From an uncultured Elusimicrobia bacterium (GTDB lineage: Bacteria > Elusimicrobiota > Endomicrobiia > Endomicrobiales > Endomicrobiaceae), in the NCBI GenBank assembly GCA_947168325.1, contig CAMVLN010000019.1:1-16694 (forward strand): a stretch of DNA of 16,694 nt. Reading direction: 5' to 3'. Of this stretch, positions 6,747 to 13,638 are shown piece by piece (positions within the stretch are counted from its first letter, which is position 1; every line of letters begins with the position of its first letter). The notes under the pieces are model-generated. The model was not told the DNA's origin. It searched no databases and saw only the letters and a program-made list of their open reading frames with translations. A program made the translations under genes and the position numbers.

Positions 6747-7796
6747 ATGGTAAAAAAACTTGTAAAAGGTAATGTGGCTTTGTGTGAGGGTGCAATAGCA
6801 GCAGGACTAGATGCATATTTTGGTTATCCTATTACCCCACAAAATGAAGTTCCTGCTTATATGTCAAGAAAAATGGTTGAAATGAAGAAAGTCTTTGTTC
6901 AAGCAGAGTCTGAGTTAGCGGCTGCGAACATGGTACTTGGGGCATGTGCAACTGGAAAAAGAGCAATGACTTCGTCATCTTCTCCAGGAATTTCTTTAAA
7001 ACAAGAAGCGATATCTTACATGGCAGGTATGGAAGTCCCCGGTGTTATTGTTAATGTGCAAAGGGGTGGTCCAGGACTTGGAAATATTGCTGGTTCTCAA
7101 TCAGACTATTTTCAAGCTGTTAAAGGTGGTGGACATGGGGATTATCGTCTAATAGTTTATGCCCCAGCAAATGGACAAGAGATGTATGATTTAACTTATA
7201 GTGCTTTTGATATAGCACAAAAATATAGAAATCCTGTTATGTTATTGTGTGATGGAATTGTTGGGCAAATGATGGAGCCGGTGGATTTTAACAAAGAACA
7301 AAAAACAAAATTTGAAGATAGAGATTGGATTTTAGATGGTTGTAAGGGTAGAGAGCCAAGGTCATTAAAATCTTTGCTTATGCAAGATGGTGTTTTGGAA
7401 CAACATAATTTAGATTTATTAAAAAAGTATCAGATAATACAAGAAAATGAAGTTAAAGCAGAGTTGTATCAGGTTGAAGATGCTAATGTTATAATAGTAG
7501 CTTATGGAATATCTTCAAGAATATCGAAGAATGCAATAAAACAAGCAAGAGAACAAGGTATAAGAGTAGGTTTAATAAGACCTATTACATTATGGCCTTT
7601 TCCTAGTGAAATTATTGCAAGTTATACAAAGACAAATGTAAAATTCTTATCAGTAGAATTTTCGTTGGGGCAGATGGTGGAAGATGTAAAACTTGCTGTT
7701 AACGGAAAGTGTCAAGTTGATTTTTTAGGTAGAGCAGGTGGTGCTATAGTTTCAGATAAGCAAGTGTTAGAGAAGATAAAAGAGTTAGCAATGTAG
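6747..7796 (+). CDS. vorB: 2-oxoacid (3-methyl-2-oxobutanoate):ferredoxin oxidoreductase alpha subunit (VorB)
   Basis: The 349-residue subunit carries the pyrimidine-binding domain and domain II of the thiamine-dependent oxidoreductases. Visible landmarks are YFGYPITPQNEVPAYMS near residue 25, QAESELAAANM near 52, the SSSSPGISLKQE loop near 74, NVQRGGPGLGN near 101, and RNPVMLLCDGIVGQMMEPV near 160. The C-terminal VGLIRPITLWPFP is near 275. These fit the VorB type (about 350 residues, no fused gamma domain) better than the longer KorA type, so branched-chain 2-oxoacids are the likely substrates, though 2-oxoglutarate cannot be ruled out. The only ribosome-binding match is AGG about 9 bases before the ATG, next to the vorD stop. 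An 11-base sequence covering its last codons is repeated directly after its stop. Confidence 0.93.
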   Translation: MVKKLVKGNVALCEGAIAAGLDAYFGYPITPQNEVPAYMSRKMVEMKKVFVQAESELAAANMVLGACATGKRAMTSSSSPGISLKQEAISYMAGMEVPGVIVNVQRGGPGLGNIAGSQSDYFQAVKGGGHGDYRLIVYAPANGQEMYDLTYSAFDIAQKYRNPVMLLCDGIVGQMMEPVDFNKEQKTKFEDRDWILDGCKGREPRSLKSLLMQDGVLEQHNLDLLKKYQIIQENEVKAELYQVEDANVIIVAYGISSRISKNAIKQAREQGIRVGLIRPITLWPFPSEIIASYTKTNVKFLSVEFSLGQMVEDVKLAVNGKCQVDFLGRAGGAIVSDKQVLEKIKELAM

Positions 7797-7808
7797 TAGT
7801 TAGCAATG
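7783..7808 (+). repeat. Direct duplication AGTTAGCAATG across the vorB stop codon
   Basis: AGTTAGCAATG occurs at 7783-7793, covering the last vorB codons, and again at 7798-7808 just after the stop, with a period of 15 bases. A shorter copy, TAGCAAT, is at 7832-7838. The first 10-mer (without the leading A) is also found at 301-310. Confidence 0.75.
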
Positions 7809-7861
7809 ATATTTTTAGCAAAAGCAATACATAGCAATTAAAGCTTAAAATTAGTGGATTG

Positions 7862-7969
7862 ATGACGGTTGCAACTGAAAGAATTATAGAACTTGAGATT
7901 TTTTGCTATATATTTAAGTGGTTTAAGGTTATAGAAGTTACATTAAATGTTGAAAACAAAAGAATTTAA
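7862..7969 (+). other. Small open frame in the vorB-vorA spacer, probably not a functional gene
   Basis: The 190-base gap between vorB and vorA is unusual for this operon type. Within it an ATG at 7862 opens a 35-codon frame (MTVATERIIELEIFCY...VENKRI) that ends at 7969, 17 bases before vorA. The frame is open back to 7835. The only upstream purine match is GTGGA, so the ribosome binding site is poor. Short length and the AT-rich setting make chance likely. It shares the peptide TVATER with an open stretch at 10201-10335. It could be a leader peptide, a remnant or noise. Confidence 0.2.
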
Positions 7970-7986
7970 GTATTAGGCGAGAAAGT

Positions 7987-8727
7987 ATGGAAAAAATATT
8001 GTCAAGACCAAAAGCATTAAAAGATTTTCCTTTGTCATATTGTCCAGGATGTGGACATGGTATAGTACATAGATTGGTGGCACAAGCTATAGATGATTTG
8101 GGAATAAGAGAAAGGACTATAGCAGTTGCACCAGTTGGATGTGCAGTGTTTGCTTATAATTATTTTAATTTTGATACAACAGAAGCTCCACATGGAAGGC
8201 CTCCAGCTGTTGCTACTGGTATTAAAAGAACAAATCCAGATAAGATAGTTTTTACATATCAAGGGGATGGAGATTTAGCAGCTATTGGTACAGCGGAAAC
8301 TATACATTGTGCCAATAGAGGCGAAAATATAACGGTTATATTTATTAACAATGCTAATTATGGTATGACAGGTGGACAAATGGCACCTACAACATTGTTG
8401 GGACAAGTAACAGAAACAACACCTTTTGGTAGGGACCCTTTAAGGGAAGGATATCCTATAAATGTGTGTGAACTGTTAGCAGGTTTAAAAGGAACAAAAT
8501 ATATTGAAAGGGTATCTGTTTGTGATGCTCCCAATGTAATGAAAGCAGGAAAAGCTATAAAGAAAGCTTTTCAAAATCAAGTTGAAGGAAGAGGTTATTC
8601 TTTCATTGAAGTTGTATCACATTGTCCTGTAGATTGGGGTAAAACTCCATTGGAAGCGACAAAGTGGGTTAAAGATGAAATGTTAAAAATTTTCCCGTTA
8701 GGTATTATAAAGGATGAAACAAAATAA
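7987..8727 (+). CDS. vorA: 2-oxoacid:ferredoxin oxidoreductase beta subunit, thiamine pyrophosphate-binding (VorA)
   Basis: The 246-residue subunit binds thiamine pyrophosphate and one [4Fe-4S] cluster. The TPP motif starts at GDGDLAAIGTAE near residue 92 and closes with NNANYGMTGGQMAPTT near 119. The four cluster cysteines expected in this family are present: C19 and C22 (YCPGCGHG), C52 (APVGC) and C213 (SHCPVDWGKTP). With VorB it forms the catalytic core that decarboxylates a 2-oxoacid and transfers the acyl group to CoA. The start has a GGCGAG ribosome binding site about 7 bases upstream. It follows vorB after an unusual 190-base gap and overlaps the start of vorC. The VorA-like wording (PLREGYPINVCELLA, GIKRTNPDKIVFTYQGDGD) favours the branched-chain type. 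Confidence 0.93.
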   Translation: MEKILSRPKALKDFPLSYCPGCGHGIVHRLVAQAIDDLGIRERTIAVAPVGCAVFAYNYFNFDTTEAPHGRPPAVATGIKRTNPDKIVFTYQGDGDLAAIGTAETIHCANRGENITVIFINNANYGMTGGQMAPTTLLGQVTETTPFGRDPLREGYPINVCELLAGLKGTKYIERVSVCDAPNVMKAGKAIKKAFQNQVEGRGYSFIEVVSHCPVDWGKTPLEATKWVKDEMLKIFPLGIIKDETK

Positions 8728-9268
8728 TATGAAAATTTATGAAGAGATAATTTCTGCAGGTTTTGGTGGACAGGGTGTTTTATTAGCTGGAACACTTATT
8801 GCACAGTCGGCTATGGAACAAAATTTAAAAACAACATGGTTTCCTTCCTATGGAGCAGAAATGAGAGGAGGAACAGCAAATTCTACAGTAATAATTTCTG
8901 ATGAAGAAATTGGTTCTCCTGTGGCATTTGCTCCGTCGGCTTTGATAGCATTAAATAAACCTTCATTGGATAAATTTTTGCCAAAAATGAAAGAGGATGC
9001 AGTAATTGTTGCAAATTCTTCATTGATTTCTCAAAAAGAGTATAATGATAAAAGAATAGTTTTTATTCCTATAACAGAAATTGCAGATAAGCAGGTAGGA
9101 AACATTAAAGCAGCTAATATGGTAGCAGTTGGTGCTTTGATAAAAAGAATACAGACTCCAAGTTTGGAGTATGTATTAAAAGGTTTAGAAACAGCATTTT
9201 CAACGAAGCCAAAATTGATACCCTTAAATGTTAAAGCGGTTAATGCTGGATATAATTGGACTAAATAG
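8714..9268 (+). CDS. vorC: 2-oxoacid:ferredoxin oxidoreductase gamma subunit (VorC)
   Basis: The 184-residue subunit is the gamma domain of pyruvate/2-oxoacid:ferredoxin oxidoreductases. Its hallmarks are ISAGFGGQGVLLAGTLIAQSA near residue 13, FPSYGAEMRGGTANSTVIISDEEIGSP near 43 and ALNKPSLDKFLPKM near 79. It helps bind CoA and completes the four-subunit complex. The start is ambiguous. The ATG at 8714 overlaps vorA by 14 bases and has AGG about 11 bases upstream. The ATG at 8729 lies 1 base after the vorA stop and gives the shorter N-terminus usual in relatives. Either way translation is probably coupled to vorA. It is the last gene of the operon; no strong terminator follows. Confidence 0.92.
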   Translation: MKQNNMKIYEEIISAGFGGQGVLLAGTLIAQSAMEQNLKTTWFPSYGAEMRGGTANSTVIISDEEIGSPVAFAPSALIALNKPSLDKFLPKMKEDAVIVANSSLISQKEYNDKRIVFIPITEIADKQVGNIKAANMVAVGALIKRIQTPSLEYVLKGLETAFSTKPKLIPLNVKAVNAGYNWTK

Positions 9269-9640
9269 AAAAAGGGAAGAATTTAATTGAAGTTTTTTTC
9301 GTTCTGTTACCGTGACATTGTGTGTTCTGTTAAAAGTTCAGTGTTGGTGAGAATGATTATACTTGGTTAAAAAGAGTTGTTATAATAGAAGTTTTGTATT
9401 TATTGATTGTTATGGTTTGGTTATTATTAAGAATCTAAAAATTGTAGAATATAGAATTATCAAAGATTTATAAAATATATCTTTATTAAATTTTTTAACT
9501 GCAATATATTTAACCGGCAAACTAATATTTTTACTTTTGTCATTATAATGAGAGTTCCTAAAAAACTTTGTTGTTGAGTTATTTTCAAGTAGAAATTTAG
9601 AAATCAGAAATGTATTTTTTATAATCAAAGGTGTGCTCGT
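9269..9640. other. Spacer between vorC and the acetyltransferase gene
   Basis: No gene is supported here. GTTCTGTTA is directly repeated at 9301-9309 and 9324-9332. A TATAAT at 9620-9625 with TTAGAA 17 bases upstream (9597-9602) could be a promoter for the acetyltransferase, but it would place the transcript start next to or inside the AAAGGTG ribosome binding site. On the minus strand a frame is open across 9410-9640 and into the acetyltransferase gene. It lacks a sensible start and its codons rarely begin with G, so I do not call it a gene. Confidence 0.45.
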
Positions 9641-10132
9641 ATGCTGAAAATAAGAACAGCAAAAGTTCAAGATGTAAAGCAAATTCAAAAAATTATAGAG
9701 TTTTATGCAAACAATAAAGAGATGTTGCATAGATCTTTAAATTCTATATATGAAAATATTCAAGAATATGTAGTTGTAGAAAATAAAGATAAAATTATTG
9801 CTTGTGGTGCATTGCATGTTAGTTGGGAAGATCTTGCAGAAATTAAAGCTTTAGCTGTGTCGAAAGAGTTTGCAAGACAAGGCATTGGTAGGAAAATTGT
9901 TAAAACTTTAGAAAAAAATGCCATAAAACTTGGAATATATTCTACATTTGCATTAAGTTTTAAACCAGAATTTTTTAAAAATTTGGGGTATGAAGTAATA
10001 TCAAGAGAAGTCCTGCCACAAAAAATTTGGAGTGAATGTATAAACTGTCATTTGTTTCCAGATTGTGGAGAAATTCCACTAATAAAAGATTTATCTATAA
10101 ATAAAACTAAAAAAATAAAAAAGAAAAAGTAA
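9641..10132 (+). CDS. GNAT-family N-acetyltransferase, short N-acetylglutamate synthase type
   Basis: The 163-residue protein is a single GNAT domain. It begins MLKIRTAKVQDV, then has CGALHVSWEDLAEIKALAVSKEFARQGIGRKIV (about residues 56-88), where RQGIGR is the acetyl-CoA pyrophosphate loop. EFFKNLGYE follows near residue 108. The C-terminal CINCHLFPDCGEIPL, with three cysteines, is typical of the short stand-alone N-acetylglutamate synthases that start arginine synthesis by acetylating glutamate. No other arginine gene is in the window, so the substrate is an inference from family likeness. AAAGGTG lies 7 bases before the ATG, fixing the start. The gene ends in a lysine-rich tail and converges on the SPFH gene. 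Confidence 0.8.
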   Translation: MLKIRTAKVQDVKQIQKIIEFYANNKEMLHRSLNSIYENIQEYVVVENKDKIIACGALHVSWEDLAEIKALAVSKEFARQGIGRKIVKTLEKNAIKLGIYSTFALSFKPEFFKNLGYEVISREVLPQKIWSECINCHLFPDCGEIPLIKDLSINKTKKIKKKK

Positions 10133-10200
10133 TAAACAAAATACTAGGTGTTTTTTTGTCTTGTTTTTTTATATAGTAAGTTCATTTTGTGTTTTGCTAA

Positions 10201-10335
10201 TATTTGGGCACTGTGGCAACAGAAAGACGACAAACTATAGCAACACTAGGTTTGCTTCATTATAATTTCATAAAAAATAAGGAAATAAACAGAATACTTA
10301 AAATGGATAAAAATAAGGTTGCTTTGTGTAAATAA
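10201..10335 (+). other. Open stretch in the convergent spacer, possible gene remnant
   Basis: The 259-base gap between the acetyltransferase and the SPFH gene contains a frame open for 44 codons, beginning YLGTVATERRQTIATLGLLHYN and ending DKNKVALCK. It has no ATG near its start and no ribosome binding site. It shares TVATER with the small frame at 7862. It may be a decayed gene or chance. The rest of the gap holds T-runs at 10151-10173 and two AT-only or nearly AT-only inverted repeats (10346-10362 and 10368-10387) that could help end the SPFH transcript. Confidence 0.2.
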
Positions 10336-10391
10336 AAAATGTTAAGTATATCCTTTATATACACTCAATATTTTTATGTGTAAATATATTA

Positions 10392-11180
10392 CTATTTATT
10401 TTTATCATCTAACATTACCATCATATTAGATTTATCACTTAACATATATTGGGGTAAATGTCCATCCCATTTTTCTATCCATTTTAAATTTATAACTGTT
10501 TGATTAGAAGAATCTCTTAACAATTTTTGTTTTTGAGCTTCTGCCTCTGCAAGCAAAATTACCCTCTTCTTTTCTTCTTCTGCCTGCATTCTTTGATATT
10601 GTATTTTTTTAACTTTCTGTTCCTCAATTTGTTTTTCTTCTACAACTCTATTAAATTCTTGTGTAAATTGTATATCTACAATATTTACATTTTCTATTAT
10701 TATGTTATACTCTTCAATTTTCTTTCTCAAATTTTCTTCGATTGCTGTTCTTAAATTTTCCCTCTCAACTATAATATTTTCCACTGGAAGTTTAGATATC
10801 GCTGTTTTGGCTACCTCTTGTATTGCTGGATATAAAACTTTTATAAAATAATCTTTACCTACTTTAATATGAATATCATTTACTTTATCATAAATTGGTC
10901 TAAAATTCACAACTATCCTAGCCCTAACTGTTTGTAAATCTTTTGATGCTGAGTCAGCTTCTATTTCTTGTTTTTGAGTCTTTACATCATAATTTACAAC
11001 TTTATAAATCACAGGAATTTTAAAATATGTTCCTTGAGAAAAACTTTTAGTTTCTCCTGTAAGAATATTAATCCTAACTCCAACAAAACCAACTTCTACA
11101 ACAAACAAACTTGAAAAAACTAGAAATACTAATACAACAAATACTGCAATACCAATGAAAAGATTCTTATCTTTATCCAT
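10392..11180 (-). CDS. SPFH/Band 7 (prohibitin-like) membrane protein
   Basis: The 262-residue protein has one N-terminal membrane segment (about residues 8-29) and a SPFH domain (about 30-190) with VGVRINILTGETKSFSQGTYFKIPVIYKVVNYDVKTQKQEIEA. A charged coiled-coil stretch follows (EEKQIEEQKVKKIQYQRMQAEEEKKRVILLAEAEAQKQK, about 178-217). The ending WIEKWDGHLPQYMLSDKSNMMVML is typical of bacterial prohibitin homologues. Such proteins form large oligomeric rings on the membrane and often modulate proteases such as FtsH. No HflK/HflC partner or protease gene is adjacent, so its client is unknown. A GGAG lies about 10 bases before the ATG. A duplicated 10-mer lies 31 bases upstream. Confidence 0.87.
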   Translation of the reverse strand: MDKDKNLFIGIAVFVVLVFLVFSSLFVVEVGFVGVRINILTGETKSFSQGTYFKIPVIYKVVNYDVKTQKQEIEADSASKDLQTVRARIVVNFRPIYDKVNDIHIKVGKDYFIKVLYPAIQEVAKTAISKLPVENIIVERENLRTAIEENLRKKIEEYNIIIENVNIVDIQFTQEFNRVVEEKQIEEQKVKKIQYQRMQAEEEKKRVILLAEAEAQKQKLLRDSSNQTVINLKWIEKWDGHLPQYMLSDKSNMMVMLDDKNK

Positions 11181-11616
11181 GTTATATTTGCTCCGTTTTG
11201 CTTATTTTACAGCACATCATAGCACATCATATTATCATATTATTATATAATTTATTTCTTTTTGCAAGTTTTGTATTAAAGTCAAAATAGACATCTCCGT
11301 TTTTTATAATAAGTACGGATAAAATGAGGAAAAAAAGAAAACACAAATAAAAAAAACAAACAACAGATATTGATAGATATTAATAGAGTTTACACTTCAA
11401 ATTAATTTTTTATAGAATAGACAAGATTTAATTTAATAATAATATTTATATGTAAGAGTTTATGTTTGAGAAAATATTATTAGGTAGATAAAGGTTTTTA
11501 TAAAACTAAAAACATGAAAACATGAACAATTGAATAATTTATTATAAAAATAGCATTTAATGATTTTATAAGCTTTAATCTAGAAATTTCAAAATAAATT
11601 CTTTGAAGGAGTAAAA
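11181..11616. other. Divergent spacer between the SPFH gene and ispF, rich in short tandem duplications
   Basis: No gene is supported in these 436 bases, which must hold promoters for both flanking genes. Short tandem repeats are prominent: AGCACATCAT twice at 11211-11230, GATATTGATA/GATATTAATA at 11366-11385 and AAAACATG twice at 11509-11524. A TATAAT is seen at 11305-11310 on the plus strand without a matching -35. On the minus strand TTGCAA precedes TATAAT by only 14 bases, too short for a confident promoter. Confidence 0.5.
11211..11230. repeat. Perfect tandem duplication of AGCACATCAT
   Basis: Two identical 10-base units lie back to back, 31 bases upstream of the SPFH start codon. Read toward that gene the unit contains TATGAT, a plausible -10 sequence, so the duplication doubles a possible promoter element. 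No TTGACA-like -35 is at the right distance. Confidence 0.85.
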
Positions 11617-12087
11617 ATGTTTGTAGGTTTTGGATATGATGTTCATAGATTTAAAAAATCAAGAAAACTTTTTTTAGGCGGTGTAAAAATCTCTGATACA
11701 GATGGCCTTGATGGTCATAGTGATGCAGATGTTTTAGTTCATGCATTAATGGATGCATTACTTGGGGCAGCAGGGGAAAACGATATAGGGCATTTCTTTC
11801 CAAACACAGATTCAAAATATAAGGATATATCTAGTATAGAATTGTTAAAAATAGTAGTAGATACATTAAATAAAAAAAATTTTAAAATAGTTAATACAGA
11901 TATTACAGTTGTTGCAGAAAAACCTAAAATATATCCTTACATAGAGAAGATGAAAGAAGTTCTTTCAGCAAACCTTAAAATAAATAAAGAACAAATAGCA
12001 ATAAAAGCAACTACAAATGAAAAAATGGGATTTGTTGGTAGAGGGGAGGGAATTTGCTCTATTGCAGTTGCTTTAATAGAAAAATAA
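11617..12087 (+). CDS. ispF: 2-C-methyl-D-erythritol 2,4-cyclodiphosphate synthase (IspF)
   Basis: IspF cyclises the CDP-ME 2-phosphate intermediate with loss of CMP in the MEP isoprenoid pathway. The 156-residue protein has the three metal ligands at family positions: D8 and H10 in GFGYDVHRF, and H42 in LDGHSDADVLVHALMDALLGA. DIGHFFPNTD near residue 56 and ATTNEKMGFVGRGEGI near 130 complete the active site and trimer interface. Length is normal. GGAG lies 6 bases before the ATG. It stands alone between a long spacer and the export operon, not fused to or beside ispD, which is at 469-1176. Confidence 0.96.
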   Translation: MFVGFGYDVHRFKKSRKLFLGGVKISDTDGLDGHSDADVLVHALMDALLGAAGENDIGHFFPNTDSKYKDISSIELLKIVVDTLNKKNFKIVNTDITVVAEKPKIYPYIEKMKEVLSANLKINKEQIAIKATTNEKMGFVGRGEGICSIAVALIEK

Positions 12088-12134
12088 AGTATCATTTTAA
12101 AAGGCTAGATATATTCATTATGGTATTTTAATTA

Positions 12135-12167
12135 TTGACATATTAGTAAAATAGAAAATAGTAAAAT
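12135..12167 (+). promoter_or_regulatory. Candidate promoter and repeated element upstream of the export operon
   Basis: A perfect -35 TTGACA (12135-12140) is followed by only a weak -10 match, TAGTAA at 12159-12164 with an 18-base spacer. The 9-mer TAGTAAAAT occurs at 12144-12152 and again at 12159-12167, a period of 15 bases, within the spacer and over the -10. The arrangement could be a direct-repeat operator, or AT-rich coincidence. The tolC-like start is at 12205. Confidence 0.4.
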
Positions 12168-12204
12168 TTTAATTTGTGATAAAATATAAAAGGTTATATC
12201 AAAA

Positions 12205-13638
12205 ATGAAAAAAAGTATATCTGTGTTGTGTTGTTTGTTTTTGTTGTTTACTACAAGTTTATTTGCAGATAATCCATTAACATTAGAAGAGGCATTAAAA
12301 TATGCTATTAGCAACAATGAGTTGATCAATGCTTCTGCAAAAACAAAAGAATTTTATGAATATGAATTTAAGGCTTCCAAGGGAAAGTACTTCCCTAATT
12401 TTTTTCTTGATGGTTCTGTAAATAAAATTAATGAACCTATAGTGTTAGGGTTAAATAGTGCTAGAACCGCAGTAATTGGGGCAAGTGTGGCAACTCTTAC
12501 AGCAACGGGGACTCTTACACCCCAACAAATTATGTATTTTAAAGAACAATTAGAATCAAAAATTCCTAATTTTGATATGAAATTTCAAGATGATTTGTTT
12601 TATAAGTTTTCTGTAGGATTTACTTGGCCATTATTTACAGGTGGAAAGATTTCCGCAAATACTAATGCAAAAAAAATTGAACTTTCTGTTTCTCAATTAG
12701 AATATGAAAAAACATTGAATTCTACAATTACATCAGTAATTGAAAGTTATTTTAAAGCAAAGCTTGCACAAGAAGCAAGAAATATTAGAAAAGATTATTT
12801 AGATGATATTATTCAACATAATAACAATGCACAAAAATTGTTTAATGTTGGAATGATATCTAAAACAAATAAATTAAGATCTGAAGTTGCACTTGCACAA
12901 GCAACAAGAGAATATCAAAAATCCCAAAGAGATTTAGAATTAGCTTTGGTTATTTTATCAGACATAATAGGAGTTGATGTTAAAGATTCAAATTTAATTA
13001 CTAACTTTAAAAAAATAGATAATATAAAAGATACAAAATATTATGAAGATACTGCTATTTCAAATAACATAGCACTAAAAAATCTTAAACATAAAAAAGA
13101 AATGATATCTCAAAAGAAAAAAGCAATAAAAGGTAATTTTTTACCAACAATAGCTACTTTTGGAAAATATGAAATATATAAACATAATCTTACACTGTTT
13201 GAACCAGAATGGGTAGCAGGATTAAGTGCTAGATTAGATTTGTTTAAAGGTGGTCAAGATTATAATGAGTTTAGAGCCTACAATACTCAACTTGAAATTA
13301 TAGATTTATATATTCAAAATGCAAATAAGATGGTTATTACTGCTATAAAAAAATATCATCACAAAGCCAAAACTGCTCTTGAACAATATGAAAGTTTAAA
13401 AAGCTCTCAAGAGCTTACAGAAGAAAATCTTAACTTATACAAAAAATCATTTACAGAAGGACTTGCAACATCTATAGAAGTTTTAGATGCGGAACTTGCT
13501 TTAGAAAAAGTTAGATTAGAACAATCACAGGCATTGTTTGATTTTAATGTTGCTTATGCACACTTAATAGATTTATGTGCAAATTCGCAGTTATTAATGA
13601 ATAAAAATATAGGAGAATCAAAAGAAAATGAAAAATAA
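12205..13638 (+). CDS. TolC-family outer membrane efflux protein
   Basis: The 477-residue protein begins with a clear signal peptide (MKKSISVLCCLFLLFTTSLFA, cleavage after FA near residue 22), followed by NPLTLEEALKYAISNN, the usual opening of the outer membrane efflux family. Two OEP repeats can be followed. The first has FTWPLFTGGKISANTNAKKIELSVSQLEYEK near residue 140. The second has LSARLDLFKGGQDYNEFRAYNTQLE near 340, with SFTEGLATSIEVLDAELALEKVRLEQSQALFDFNVAYAHLIDL near the end. Long helices suit the trimeric trans-periplasmic barrel. It would be the outer membrane exit for the adaptor and permeases encoded next. The ribosome binding site is AAAGG, about 11 bases upstream. Its last 11 bases overlap the start of the adaptor gene, so the genes form an operon. 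Confidence 0.93.
   Translation: MKKSISVLCCLFLLFTTSLFADNPLTLEEALKYAISNNELINASAKTKEFYEYEFKASKGKYFPNFFLDGSVNKINEPIVLGLNSARTAVIGASVATLTATGTLTPQQIMYFKEQLESKIPNFDMKFQDDLFYKFSVGFTWPLFTGGKISANTNAKKIELSVSQLEYEKTLNSTITSVIESYFKAKLAQEARNIRKDYLDDIIQHNNNAQKLFNVGMISKTNKLRSEVALAQATREYQKSQRDLELALVILSDIIGVDVKDSNLITNFKKIDNIKDTKYYEDTAISNNIALKNLKHKKEMISQKKKAIKGNFLPTIATFGKYEIYKHNLTLFEPEWVAGLSARLDLFKGGQDYNEFRAYNTQLEIIDLYIQNANKMVITAIKKYHHKAKTALEQYESLKSSQELTEENLNLYKKSFTEGLATSIEVLDAELALEKVRLEQSQALFDFNVAYAHLIDLCANSQLLMNKNIGESKENEK

Noticed and set aside
9410..9730. Minus-strand open frame of 106 codons crossing the spacer into the acetyltransferase gene
   Set aside because: It overlaps the well-supported start of the acetyltransferase on the other strand, its ATG lies inside that gene, it has no ribosome binding site, and few of its codons begin with G. 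A decayed gene end is possible but not supported.
11296..11319. TCCGT/ACGGA inverted repeat as a terminator or regulator site
   Set aside because: Five base pairs with a 14-base loop and no adjoining T-run is within chance expectation.
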